Source: Virgibacillus proomii
GTDB lineage: Bacteria > Bacillota > Bacilli > Bacillales > Amphibacillaceae
NCBI RefSeq assembly: GCF_900162615.1
Contig: NZ_FUFN01000009.1
Location: 355,176-419,175 of the forward strand
DNA length: 64,000 bases
Direction of reading: 5' to 3'
How positions within the stretch are numbered: position 1 is the stretch's first letter; every line of letters starts with the position of its first letter. Shown here in pieces: positions 36,832-46,274 of the stretch. The translations under genes were made by a program, and so were the position numbers. Under the pieces are notes generated by a model. That model was given only the letters and a program-made list of their open reading frames with translations, was not told the origin of the DNA and made no database searches.

Positions 36832-37836
36832 ATGGAAAATAATTACTCAATTGCCCTTACTTCATCTGATATTTCCCCATTATGGGATATGTACCAAAGT
36901 GAAACAATAGCAAAATTGGGAATAACCTTTTTTTTACAGCATGCTGAAGATAAAGAAATTAAACATATTCTTGAAGAATCACTAAAACTTATTGAAAAAA
37001 ACTTGATCCACATGCAGAAAATTTTCGAAAAAGCAAATTATCAAGTTCCTCATGCTTTTACAGAAAAGGACGTTAATTTCAACGCTCCTCGACTATTTTC
37101 TGATCATCTCTATTTAGAATACATCTTCAATATGACTTATTTTATGATGAGTACTTATAGCTTGGCCTTTTCTGTTGCAGACCATAAGGAGATAAGCGAT
37201 TATTATGCAGCTAACATCGAAGCTGCCATAGAGCTAAACAAACAAGCAAAAGAATTGGAAAAAAAGAAAGGTATTTATATCCGTTCACCACGAGTCCCTA
37301 ATCAAGAAAACGTAGAATTTGTAAAAGATCAACGTTATATTTCCGGTTGGTTAGGAAATCGTAGACCTTTATTAGGAATTGAAATTACTAATCTGGTGTT
37401 CCATTCTAAACGAAACGCGTTAGGACATGCTGTTATTACCGGATTTAGTCAAGTAGCGAAATCAGAAGAAGTTCGACATTTTTTCGAAAAAGGCAGAGAC
37501 ATATCTGGTAAACACCTTGAAATATTTACTTCCATTTTACATGAAGACTTTTTATCAGATGGCGCTATTTTATTGACCTCGGAAGTTACCAATTCAAAGA
37601 TAGCTCCCTTTTCTGATCGACTAATGGTAACCTTTGTTGCAAACTTGATTGCTTCCAGTATGGGACAATATGGAGTTTCCTTATCTACCAGTCCTCGTCA
37701 TGATTTAAATGTCCAATATTCCCGTTTGATGGTTGAGGTTGGCAAGTATGCGAACGAAGGCTATAAAATCCTAATCAACAATGGTTGGCTTGAACAGGCG
37801 CCAATGGCAGCTGACAGAAAAGACTTAGCGAAATAG
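36832..37836 (+). CDS. DUF3231 family protein
   Basis: About 334 residues made of two related all-helical halves of roughly 165 residues. The first contains SPLWDMYQSETIAKLGITFF and the second ISGWLGNRRPLLGIEITNLV followed by GFSQVAKSEEVRHFFEKGRD, an arrangement reminiscent of ferritin-like folds. DUF3231 is largely restricted to spore-forming Bacilli and its function is unknown. The ATG eight bases after AAAGGAG is preferred to one only two bases away. The next gene follows 8 bases later and is probably co-transcribed. Confidence 0.85.
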   Translation: MENNYSIALTSSDISPLWDMYQSETIAKLGITFFLQHAEDKEIKHILEESLKLIEKNLIHMQKIFEKANYQVPHAFTEKDVNFNAPRLFSDHLYLEYIFNMTYFMMSTYSLAFSVADHKEISDYYAANIEAAIELNKQAKELEKKKGIYIRSPRVPNQENVEFVKDQRYISGWLGNRRPLLGIEITNLVFHSKRNALGHAVITGFSQVAKSEEVRHFFEKGRDISGKHLEIFTSILHEDFLSDGAILLTSEVTNSKIAPFSDRLMVTFVANLIASSMGQYGVSLSTSPRHDLNVQYSRLMVEVGKYANEGYKILINNGWLEQAPMAADRKDLAK

Positions 37837-37844
37837 GTTGACAT

Positions 37845-38354
37845 ATGGAGACAAAGCTAACGGAAAAAAGCAGAAAGTTAGAAGCAGTACTATGGAGCAT
37901 TGCTTTGCCGGGGTTTGGGCAACTGTTGAATCAGAAATATGTAAAGGGTTTTTTACTAGTTGGATTAGAATTTATTATTAACGTGTTGGGAAACTTTAAC
38001 CAGATCATTATATACAGTTTTCAATTTAAAATTGAAGAAGCAATTGAAGCAACAAATTACCTTTGGCTTATGTTTTATCCTTGTTTATATTTTTTTGCAA
38101 TTTGGGATGCGTACAGGGATGCAGGTGGTGGAAAGAAGCCGTTCGCCTATCTCCCATTGGTATTTTCTGCATATTTTGTAACAATAGGACTAATTTTCTC
38201 AGCAAGGATAAAAATCTTTGGCTATTTAATTGGACCCATGTGGCTACCAATCCTCTTTTTGCCAATCGGATTAAGTATAGGCGGATTCATTCAATGGGTT
38301 TTGACTAAAATATATCGCAACAATTCAACCCCTCATCCTGATGACCCTTTATAG
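37845..38354 (+). CDS. Multi-pass membrane protein of unknown function
   Basis: A 169-residue protein with four to five membrane helices. The N-terminal motif SIALPGFGQLLNQKYVKGFL is shared with small Bacillaceae membrane proteins of the TM2/DUF5683-like kind, and FFAIWDAYRDAGG is a second characteristic segment. I cannot assign a function. It is close behind the DUF3231 gene. Its stop codon lies within a 15-bp inverted repeat. Confidence 0.75.
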   Translation: METKLTEKSRKLEAVLWSIALPGFGQLLNQKYVKGFLLVGLEFIINVLGNFNQIIIYSFQFKIEEAIEATNYLWLMFYPCLYFFAIWDAYRDAGGGKKPFAYLPLVFSAYFVTIGLIFSARIKIFGYLIGPMWLPILFLPIGLSIGGFIQWVLTKIYRNNSTPHPDDPL

Positions 38355-38397
38355 TAGACAGATTAGTATGCTCTCTTATTCTTGTCTACTATAAAGG
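38346..38397 (+). repeat. 15-bp perfect inverted repeat at the end of the membrane protein gene
   Basis: CCTTTATAGTAGACA and TGTCTACTATAAAGG, separated by 22 bases, include the TAG stop codon in the left arm. There is no T run after it, so it is an RNA-stabilising hairpin or a weak terminator. Confidence 0.75.
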
Positions 38398-38967
38398 AAA
38401 CATCTGAATCAGAGGGTTTTTTACTTTGGAAAGGAAAAACTTTAATCTTAAACCCCTTTTATTTACTAAATTTTATAATATCCATCGAAGATCGAAGACT
38501 ACAATTTAATTATTCTGCACATTCGTATTTGACTTTTTTTTTGAACATTTTTGGAAAAAACTTCATAAATTATTGACATAAATTTACTTATTGTGATTTA
38601 ATGAGCTTGTAGTAATTAGCGAATAGTAAAAGGCATTTAAAGAGATGAATTCATGAATGATCCATCCTCTTATTTCGCCTAAAATATCTGATGATTTCCA
38701 AAATTGGTATATGTCTTTGTTATAAGATCTTTACTTCTATTCAACAATTACTGCATAATTTTAATCTTATAAAGAGGTGATGATTGATTTTTCTAATTAT
38801 TCAAAATGGTGGTACGTATTTAGGTATGTGACTAGTAAGGTGAGATAGAATTAGTTAAGTACAGAACGTTCTACCGTACAACCGTAGTATTTCAATACGA
38901 ACAAGCTATTTGATTTTATGTTGTAACGAATTATTTAATTAATAACGGAATATTAGGAGGAAGGTAT
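38398..38967 (+). promoter_or_regulatory. Upstream region of the toxin operon
   Basis: About 570 AT-rich bases without a gene. TTGACA at 38573-38578 and TTTAAT 18 bases later form a plausible sigma-A promoter, giving a 5' leader of about 370 bases. No PlcR box (TATGnAnnnnTnCATA type), the activator site of Hbl and Nhe in B. cereus, is visible. The leader's length leaves room for post-transcriptional control, but I see no recognisable riboswitch. Confidence 0.4.
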
Positions 38968-40125
38968 ATGAAGAAAGTAATAGTCGCAGGCTTAGTGGTT
39001 ACAGCATTATCTACCAGTACATTGATACCTCAAGTAGCTAAAGCAGAGGACAATACTTTACAATTACGGTCTTTAGGTATGGAGGAAAATACAACAGGGC
39101 TAGACGAATCGTTTAATTCTATAAGTGAGTTAGGCAAACAAGTTCCATTATTAAAAGCCTATGGATTGGCTATTTTGCAACAACCAAATGTAAAAGTAAA
39201 TAATAATAGCAGTTTAACAAATCAGCAATATATTATTAAAAACCGTGTTAAAGAATGGCTGGATAATTATAATCCAAAATTATTGGAATTAAATGAAAAC
39301 ACCAGAGCATTTAGTATATTATTTAATAGTTATTACAATACAATATATGATTTAGCAACAGAAGTAGATGACACAGAAGCAAAAGAATCATTGATAGAAG
39401 CTTTTGAAGAAATACTGGGACAAGCACAAATGGTTCATGAAGATATGGCGATTCTTTCAAGAAATTACAATCGTTATAAAGAACTGTTAACTCAAGATAG
39501 CAGTAATCTTACTGACCGAGTGGAACAAACAATTGATCAATTACAAGGATCAAATGGAGAAGTGGATCATCTGCGAACAGAAGTGAAATACATTCTTCAT
39601 GACATACAACAGGAGCTTATTAAAATTTCAAATAATCCTAGTGAAGTCACTAAACAATCCCTTGAAATTTCAAAATTAACAACGGACATAGTTGCAACAG
39701 GCATCAATGATAATACGCTAGACTTTACTGCATTAGAAGGATTGACTAACAAAATTTTCATTCTTTCAAATGATCAAATTAAAGAATCAGCGACTATAAT
39801 CCAGAACAAAATAAATGAATTAAAACCACTTATTCAAAAATTATCAGAACAGGAAATAAAGATCACGAATCTTATCTTTATAGAAGATCAAGTGAATGGG
39901 TTTTCGGAGCTAATTGAACGACAAGCTACTATTTTAGGATATGTAAAAGATGATTGGGAAGGTTTAAATAATAGAATAGGGAAAATATTAACAAATCTTC
40001 ATGAAGGCAGCACAGATGCAAAAACATTGCAAACTCAGTTAGAGAACCTCAAACAAATAAATGATGAGATTAATAAGCAGACTCGACAATTTCAAGATGT
40101 CGTTATAAACGTCAATGTAAACTAA
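38968..40125 (+). CDS. Hbl/Nhe-family secreted toxin component 1 (no hydrophobic tongue)
   Basis: A 385-residue secreted protein. The signal peptide ends QVAKA before ED. The mature protein is almost wholly long amphipathic helices, with the family region LLKAYGLAILQQPNVKVNNN then VKEWLDNYNPKLLELNENTR near the N-terminus. The central region, where pore-inserting members carry a hydrophobic hairpin, is polar here (KISNNPSEVTKQSLEISKLT). It therefore resembles the soluble lytic components such as NheA. First gene of a three-gene set; the next start is 37 bases downstream. ATG follows AGGAGG. Confidence 0.88.
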   Translation: MKKVIVAGLVVTALSTSTLIPQVAKAEDNTLQLRSLGMEENTTGLDESFNSISELGKQVPLLKAYGLAILQQPNVKVNNNSSLTNQQYIIKNRVKEWLDNYNPKLLELNENTRAFSILFNSYYNTIYDLATEVDDTEAKESLIEAFEEILGQAQMVHEDMAILSRNYNRYKELLTQDSSNLTDRVEQTIDQLQGSNGEVDHLRTEVKYILHDIQQELIKISNNPSEVTKQSLEISKLTTDIVATGINDNTLDFTALEGLTNKIFILSNDQIKESATIIQNKINELKPLIQKLSEQEIKITNLIFIEDQVNGFSELIERQATILGYVKDDWEGLNNRIGKILTNLHEGSTDAKTLQTQLENLKQINDEINKQTRQFQDVVINVNVN

Positions 40126-40162
40126 TGGAAACCATTTAAAATAAAAAGGGAGTAAACTCAAC

Positions 40163-41434
40163 ATGACCAAAAAACCTTTTAAAAGAATTGCTATATCAAC
40201 ATTAATAGCAACAGTTTTATCAACTAATATCTTTGCTGCACATACGTTTGCTGCAGAAAATCCAACACCAATTCCTAGTTCTGAAAATGTAGACGATTTA
40301 GCTGAACAATATGCTGAGTTTAGTTTAGGACCAGATGGTATAAGGGAAGCTATCCAAAAAACCGGTTCTAATGCATTAGGAATGGATTTATACGCTTTAA
40401 CACTTCTCAAACAACCTAACATTGATTTTAGAGGAGTAACCTTAATTAATGATGCTTTAAAACAGACAATACTTAATCACCAATTACTTGCAAAGGAAAA
40501 CGCCAAAACATGGTTAGATGAATTAAAACCACAATTGATTCAAACCAATGAAAATATCATAAGTTATGACATAGAATTTCAGAATTATTATGGTGCATTA
40601 AAAGAAGCGGCAGATACAGCGGTAAGAGTTGGGAAAGAAGCTCAAGACTTATCAACTCAAGAAAGGAAGCAAAACGAAGCTCAAGAAGCGAAAGACATAT
40701 TAAGTGAGGGACTTCTAGATTTAACTCAATCCATTGAAATTAATAAACAAGAAGTAGACGATCTAGTAAACGATTTGAAGAAGTTTAGGGATAGATTAAC
40801 CACTGATACTCAGAATTTTAAAACACATTCAAATACAATTACGTCTATTTTGGCAAGTGAAGATGCAGGTATCCCTTTGTTGAAACAGCAACTAGACACA
40901 CATACGGAACTAATCAATAAATATAATGACATGATTATTGGAGGTGCAGTTGCTACTGCTCTAGGGCCAGTAGCCATTGTAGGTGGTGCAGCTATTATTT
41001 GGACTGGCGCAGGAACAAAAGGTGGCGTAGCTTTAATCTCTCTTGGAGCAGGAGGGACTGCAACAGGTATTGCTCTTGTAGTAAAAGGAAAAGAAGGACT
41101 TGATGAATCTACGGCAGAGATTAAAAGGCTAACACAAGAAGTAACAGAGAGCGAAACACAAGTTGTTCTGTTGTCTGCTATTGGGTCTCAATTAAATTAT
41201 TTAAGTGAAACAATTGACGAGGCCATTACAGCCCTTGAAAATATTTCAAATCAATGGGGTACGATGGCATCTAAATACACTAATCTAGCAAAAGCTGTTC
41301 AGAGGGTAAATCCAGAAAGACTTACATTCATTACTAATAAGCTATCCACAGCAAAAGATCAATGGGCAGACATCAAAGAATATGCTGAACAACTGTATTT
41401 AAATGATATTCAACTTGTAGAAAAAGAGTTATAA
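40163..41434 (+). CDS. Hbl/Nhe-family secreted toxin component 2 (pore-inserting type)
   Basis: A 423-residue secreted protein with a signal peptide ending HTFAA. The N-terminus repeats the family pattern (DLYALTLLKQPNIDFRGVTL, KTWLDELKPQLIQTNENIIS). Residues about 257-310 form a long hydrophobic glycine/alanine-rich hairpin (MIIGGAVATALGPVAIVGGA, then VALISLGAGGTATGIALVV), the membrane-inserting tongue of alpha-helical pore formers. The C-terminal RVNPERLTFITNKLSTAKDQ is shared with component 3. Likely the membrane-anchoring component of a tripartite toxin. Confidence 0.9.
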   Translation: MTKKPFKRIAISTLIATVLSTNIFAAHTFAAENPTPIPSSENVDDLAEQYAEFSLGPDGIREAIQKTGSNALGMDLYALTLLKQPNIDFRGVTLINDALKQTILNHQLLAKENAKTWLDELKPQLIQTNENIISYDIEFQNYYGALKEAADTAVRVGKEAQDLSTQERKQNEAQEAKDILSEGLLDLTQSIEINKQEVDDLVNDLKKFRDRLTTDTQNFKTHSNTITSILASEDAGIPLLKQQLDTHTELINKYNDMIIGGAVATALGPVAIVGGAAIIWTGAGTKGGVALISLGAGGTATGIALVVKGKEGLDESTAEIKRLTQEVTESETQVVLLSAIGSQLNYLSETIDEAITALENISNQWGTMASKYTNLAKAVQRVNPERLTFITNKLSTAKDQWADIKEYAEQLYLNDIQLVEKEL

Positions 41435-41519
41435 TATACCGGCTGTTTTAAATTGTATATTAAAGGATAGGTAAGATTATACCATGCTAAACAAATTCTA
41501 AAAAACACGTGACTGTTTG

Positions 41520-41559
41520 TTAGGAGCTTCTTCTAGATTCATTAGTAAGGGGCTTCTAA
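41520..41559 (+). promoter_or_regulatory. 13-bp inverted repeat between toxin components 2 and 3
   Basis: TTAGGAGCTTCTT pairs with AAGGGGCTTCTAA over 13 positions, three of them G-U, across a 14-base loop. No T run follows. It lies in the 169-base gap before component 3 and may lower or uncouple expression of that gene. Confidence 0.65.
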
Positions 41560-41603
41560 CATCATAAGAGACAGATAATTTTTAAGAGGAGCAGGTGAAC
41601 ACG

Positions 41604-42746
41604 ATGCGTAAAGAATGGTTAAAAAAAATGATATTATCCTTGATAGCCGTTGGAATTATAACTAGTCACATAGCACCTCAACAAACTTTTGCTGACGATT
41701 CCATACAACAAGAAGACGAGTATGACTTTGGACCAGGCAAATTACAAGATGAATTAGCAATATTAACAAACAATTTATATTTTCTGGATTTACATGCTAA
41801 GATAATGTATGAACAAGTTATACCAAGTTATAAAAATATTAGTCTAATAGATGAAGATTTAAAAAACAGACTGCAATATGATCAGAGATTTTCTAAAATA
41901 CACGGAAAAGACTGGTTAGATTTTTATAAACCATTGTTTATAAAAACTATTCAAAATATTGCGGGATATAATGAACAGTTTCAATCCCATTACAATAATT
42001 TAATTACTGCTTTAAAAGAAAAAAATATAGAAGCATTTAAGTCAGAATTGTCTTTATTATATAATGATATCTTAAATAATAAGGAACAAGTAGATAATTT
42101 ATCCGGACATCTTATCTCATTTCGAGATAAGTTGACCACAGACACAAATTATTTCAAAAGTGATATAAATGAATTAACTTCTATTTTAGCAACTAGTAAT
42201 ATTGGTATTTCACTTTTACAAAAAGAACTCGAGCGATATTATCAAGAAGTAAAAACTTACGAAGGAGTATTGATATTTAACAAGGTTTTAAATTTTTCTA
42301 CAATTGGTAGGTTGTTTGATCCACTGTTTGATGATACTAGATCCAATCTAGATAATGCTTATTACAACATAGAACAGTTAAAACAAAGAATTTCTGGAAC
42401 GGAAAAAGAAGTAGCTTTTCTGACAGATGTAGAGCATAATTATACTAGAATGACGGAAATAATGGATAGTGCAATTACTTCACTAGAAAATATATCAACT
42501 TATTGGTATACCATCGCGTCAAACTATAGAATAATATTAAGAAATATAGATTCTATTAATCCAGAAAGGCTTACATTTATAGAAAATAAATTAAACACCG
42601 CTAAGGACAATTGGGAGAATTTAAAAGAATCAGCGGATAATATGAGTCAAAGTTTGAAAGACGTAGCTGCAATCTCTAATGCAAGTAAAGCAGCTTTGAA
42701 TATCCTATCTCCATTCAATATCTGGCTCCCTTTGAACATCTATTGA
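41604..42746 (+). CDS. Hbl/Nhe-family secreted toxin component 3
   Basis: A 380-residue secreted protein, paralogue of component 2. It has a signal peptide (MRKEWLKKMILSLIAVGIIT to QTFADD), the family segment GKDWLDFYKPLFIKTIQNIA, and the C-terminal INPERLTFIENKLNTAKDNW matching component 2. The tongue region (GVLIFNKVLNFSTIGRLFDP) is short and only weakly hydrophobic, so it is unlikely to span the membrane alone. ATG at 41604 is chosen over a GTG that falls in the ribosome binding region AGAGGAGCAGGTG. Ends the operon before a strong terminator. Confidence 0.87.
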   Translation: MRKEWLKKMILSLIAVGIITSHIAPQQTFADDSIQQEDEYDFGPGKLQDELAILTNNLYFLDLHAKIMYEQVIPSYKNISLIDEDLKNRLQYDQRFSKIHGKDWLDFYKPLFIKTIQNIAGYNEQFQSHYNNLITALKEKNIEAFKSELSLLYNDILNNKEQVDNLSGHLISFRDKLTTDTNYFKSDINELTSILATSNIGISLLQKELERYYQEVKTYEGVLIFNKVLNFSTIGRLFDPLFDDTRSNLDNAYYNIEQLKQRISGTEKEVAFLTDVEHNYTRMTEIMDSAITSLENISTYWYTIASNYRIILRNIDSINPERLTFIENKLNTAKDNWENLKESADNMSQSLKDVAAISNASKAALNILSPFNIWLPLNIY

Positions 42747-42832
42747 TTCAAGTTATCATCCAAGTATGAAATACAATTATGCTTATAAGTAATGAGTATA
42801 ATTAAGACCGATTTCCCTTTAATAGGAAAACA

Positions 42833-42881
42833 AAAAAGGTTGACCTTAGAACCACTTGTTAGTGGTTTTGGGTCAGCCTTT
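42833..42881. terminator. Bidirectional terminator between toxin operon and chemoreceptor
   Basis: AAAGGTTGACC / GGGTCAGCCTTT enclosing a second perfect hairpin AACCACT / AGTGGTT. A-rich sequence on the left and T-rich on the right suit termination of the convergent genes. Confidence 0.8.
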
Positions 42882-42887
42882 ACGCTT

Positions 42888-44585
42888 CTACTTTAACTGA
42901 AATTCTTTGCCTACGTCATTTAACTCATCAGCAAGTTTTAATAATTGCTTTGCATTATCTACCATCTCTCCCATTGCACCACTTGACTGTTGAGCAGCTG
43001 CAGCTGTCTGTTCAATCCCCGCCGACGACTCTTCGGTAATAGAGGCAATATCTTGAATAGCTTCGTTCATCGTACTACTATTCGCTTTCATTTCCTCCAA
43101 ATTAGTTGCCATTGTTTTTATAATCTGTACCATTTCTGTTACAAACATAGAAATGCCATTAAACGTTTCTTGGGTCGTATTAATTTGCGCTGTTCCAGCC
43201 TCTACTTCTGTATAGCTGCTTTGCAACGCTTCTGTGATAGAGACGGAATTTTGTTGAATATGAGAAACAATTTTAGTAATATCAGTCACGGAATCGCTTA
43301 CTTGTTCAGCTAGTTTTCTTACTTCATCAGCGACGACAGCAAATCCCTTACCATGTTCCCCTGCACGAGCCGCTTCAATGGCTGCGTTTAGCGCTAATAA
43401 ATTGGTCTGTTCAGAAATATCTTTAACCACATTAACAAGACTGTTTATTTCTTGCGATTGTTCATCCAAATCTTTCACTCTATCCACTGCACTTTTTACA
43501 ATGTAATCGATTTGTTTCATTTGTTCTGAAGAAGACTTCATCATTTTGTCTCCTTCTTTCGTCATGGTTAAAATTTCATGTGAAGCTTGTTCAATGATCT
43601 TACCATTATCATTGGTTTCATTAACCTTTGTAACAAATCCTTCCATATTCATTGCTAAATCACTAGCGGTGTTAGCTTGTGTTTCTGATCCTGCAGCCAA
43701 TTCCTGCATGGTTGTTGCTATCTGTTCTGAGCCATCTCTTACTTCATTGGCAGAATTGGCAAATAATCTGCTATGGTTACTAACTGTTTGAGAAACCGTC
43801 TCCACTTTATGGATCAGTTTATTTCTATCTTCACTTATTTCATTAGTTATCTGAATCAATTGTCCTAACTCATCTCGTAAATTTGTTGTTAACGACTCAT
43901 GCTGCAAATCACCTTGAGCATATTGCTGTAAACGTTTTAATACAAGTGTAATAGGGTTAGAAATAAGTTTTACTGTCATAAAAGCAATCCCTATACCAAT
44001 CAATGCTACAGCAATAGTAATTGTCAATCCCCATAATGAGGTTGTTTTACTGCTCGTAATAATCGATTTCCCATCTTTAGAAATTTCCTCTTTACCTGCT
44101 GCTAAAGCTTGCTGCAAATCAGATTGAAGTTCGAGCTGCATAGGTTCAACTTGGTTACTTAGCAGTTCCTTTGCTTCTTTTAGCTTTTCACTATCATGTA
44201 AACGGAAAACTTCTTGCAACGCCTCTTCCCATTGTTTGGTTTTAGCTGTGAATTCCTCCATTGTTTTCAATTGGTTTAAATTGCCTAACTCCTTCATTAA
44301 CGTTTCATTTTCCGTTTGTATCTGATCGTATTTTTCTTTATATTCTACTTGCCCATATAGTAAGTATGCTCTAGTTACCCCTGTTTGCTCAGCAAAGTTA
44401 GTATTTAATTTCTCCTCTAAATGAACAATTGTTAAATCCTCGTTGATTATCTTTTCAATACGCTGACTCGTCTGTTGATTTACTATAAAATAATAAATAC
44501 CTAGTATACAGATTGCAGCGATAATGACCATAAAGCTGACATATAGTTTACTTTTTAAGTACTTAAAATTCATAACTTTTTCCAT
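42888..44585 (-). CDS. Methyl-accepting chemotaxis protein
   Basis: A 565-residue receptor: first membrane helix at about residues 13-34, a periplasmic-type four-helix-bundle domain of about 150 residues, second helix near 185-207 (LWGLTITIAVALIGIGIAFM), a HAMP domain, and a signalling domain whose hairpin tip reads EQTNLLALNAAIEAARAGEH. The ligand is unknown. ATG follows AAAGGGATG by 7 bases. It is a single-gene unit convergent with the toxin genes. Confidence 0.93.
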   Translation of the reverse strand: MEKVMNFKYLKSKLYVSFMVIIAAICILGIYYFIVNQQTSQRIEKIINEDLTIVHLEEKLNTNFAEQTGVTRAYLLYGQVEYKEKYDQIQTENETLMKELGNLNQLKTMEEFTAKTKQWEEALQEVFRLHDSEKLKEAKELLSNQVEPMQLELQSDLQQALAAGKEEISKDGKSIITSSKTTSLWGLTITIAVALIGIGIAFMTVKLISNPITLVLKRLQQYAQGDLQHESLTTNLRDELGQLIQITNEISEDRNKLIHKVETVSQTVSNHSRLFANSANEVRDGSEQIATTMQELAAGSETQANTASDLAMNMEGFVTKVNETNDNGKIIEQASHEILTMTKEGDKMMKSSSEQMKQIDYIVKSAVDRVKDLDEQSQEINSLVNVVKDISEQTNLLALNAAIEAARAGEHGKGFAVVADEVRKLAEQVSDSVTDITKIVSHIQQNSVSITEALQSSYTEVEAGTAQINTTQETFNGISMFVTEMVQIIKTMATNLEEMKANSSTMNEAIQDIASITEESSAGIEQTAAAAQQSSGAMGEMVDNAKQLLKLADELNDVGKEFQLK

Positions 44586-44861
44586 TTGGTCATCCCTTTC
44601 TCTTTTTCCTATACTATTACTTATTATATCGGCTTAAAATCGCAGAATTAGATATATAACTGCATTTACATAATATTCTGTTCTTCAAGAAGATTAGGCT
44701 GGCGTTAAAGTAATAATTAGTTAATCACGATATACGAACAAATTGGATTCAAACCTACGAAATTATATGTTTTCTTAACATTGAACAAAGCTTATTCAGG
44801 TTAACAAATAATCCTAGCTTTTATATACTTAGATAGAAGTAAATTTAAGGAGGAATGTGTA

Positions 44862-45437
44862 ATGAAAAGCATTGCTGTTTTTTGCGGATCACGAGATGGA
44901 GCCTCTGCCGCTTATATTCAAGGTTCTAAACAGCTTGGAACGGAGTTAGCTAAGCAAAAAATTACCTTAGTTTATGGAGGTGCACGTGTTGGTATAATGG
45001 GGGCTATTGCTGATACAGTGCTTGAATACGGTGGTAAAGTAATCGGTGTTATGCCAAAATTTTTGCAAGATAAAGAGCTTTCTCACCCTTATTTAACTGA
45101 ACTTATCATTGTAGAATCCATGCATGAACGAAAAATGAAAATGGCATCTTTAGCCGACGGATTCATTGCCTTACCTGGGGGTCCGGGCACGTTGGAGGAA
45201 TATTTTGAAGTATTCACATGGGCGCAAATCGGTTTACATCGTAAGCCATGCGGACTGCTAAATATTAATCACTATTATGATCCTTTGGTTTCTTTATTTC
45301 AGCATATGACAAATGAACAATTTATGGAGCAAAAACACAGAGATATGGTCTTAATCGATAATGATGCTTCAGGGTTATTGACAAAGTTCTTTACATATGA
45401 AGCTCCTTCTGCAAAAACATTTATTACAAAAAAATAA
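44862..45437 (+). CDS. LOG-family nucleotide 5'-monophosphate phosphoribohydrolase
   Basis: A 191-residue protein of the TIGR00730/LOG family with GGARVGIMGAIAD and the hallmark PGGPGTLEEYFEVFTWAQIG (PGGxGTxxE), plus the catalytic Arg in HERKMKMA. It releases a free base and ribose 5-phosphate from cytokinin-type or other nucleoside monophosphates. Length matches B. subtilis YvdD. Strong AAGGAGG start. Single gene. Confidence 0.92.
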   Translation: MKSIAVFCGSRDGASAAYIQGSKQLGTELAKQKITLVYGGARVGIMGAIADTVLEYGGKVIGVMPKFLQDKELSHPYLTELIIVESMHERKMKMASLADGFIALPGGPGTLEEYFEVFTWAQIGLHRKPCGLLNINHYYDPLVSLFQHMTNEQFMEQKHRDMVLIDNDASGLLTKFFTYEAPSAKTFITKK

Positions 45438-45819
45438 ATCTAGCATTCTATATAAAGCTACTCCGCCTGTGATCGGCACTAATTCTAATTTGATTCTATA
45501 TAATCTACTTTATTTATTAAAATCATTATTTAAGATAAACTTATGCTTTCCATAGGTTCCTTAAGTTTTTTCTTCTTTGCTACGGATGAATAGTACAAAG
45601 GCAAACATCACAATTGCTCCAGTACCTCCCCTGTATGTCTCCCTTATCTGTTACGTCTTGTGATTGACATGCTGTCGAGCAGTAAGGGGCCCTCTCTATT
45701 CGATTACACAACAACAACTAAATTAACTGATTCGAGCACGATAAGAATCCTGTAATGTAACATTTCCCCAATTCTTTAGCTTCGTCAATAATTTTTAGAA
45801 GTACAGCCTTTGATATAAA
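45438..45819. other. Intergenic region after the LOG gene
   Basis: No gene or clear terminator seen. The last bases (ATAAA at 45815-45819) flank the following R element. Confidence 0.35.
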
Positions 45820-45973
45820 GTGAAACTTCATTCAGTAGGAGTTTTCTTCCATCTCCTACTGAATGTTAGCTTGAACGAATCGGGCATTTAGGTGCCGTTT
45901 TCTCCCACTTAGACCCTTTTTGTATCAATTCAAGGCTCTTGAAATGGGAGTCTTACGGCACCTTAGATGCGGG
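45820..45973 (+). repeat. R element, short form
   Basis: Same 5' stem as the 26.4-kb copy (TTCAGTAGGAG / CTCCTACTGAA) but with the short junction TTAGCTTGAACGAATCGGGC. The 3' stem is GGTGCCGT / ACGGCACC, ending TTAGATGCGGG. Left flank ATAAA, right flank ATAAT. Confidence 0.9.
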
Positions 45974-46116
45974 ATAATTACAATCCACATGATATACCCT
46001 CTACAAAAAAAGATGAAGCAAGCTGCTGGAAAGAGAACAATCGTGTTTGTATGAAATGATCCAATCAAAACATCCGTCAAGTTTAGGCAAGCTCTAACGG
46101 AAAAAGCCAAACAAAC

Positions 46117-46146
46117 AAAAAAGGGCTATCCCAAAGCCCTTTTTAT
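46117..46146 (-). terminator. Terminator near the end of the ABC exporter operon
   Basis: AAAAGGGCT / AGCCCTTTT hairpin with A and T runs on either side, functional on both strands. It lies about 130 bases past the permease stop codon. Confidence 0.7.
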
Positions 46147-46274
46147 ATTATTTTCTGTATAAGTTAGCTTAAAATTTGATGGGATGATTGACTTTTGAAA
46201 AGTACTAGTTCAAAATTCGGTAATATGTATACATCATCTCGTATAGGCTAGCTTTAAGCTCATGTTAATTTATA

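Noticed and set aside
38398..38967. PlcR box upstream of the toxin genes
   Set aside because: No TATG-N-rich-CATA palindrome of the right form is present; TATGTCTTTGTTATA is too far from it.
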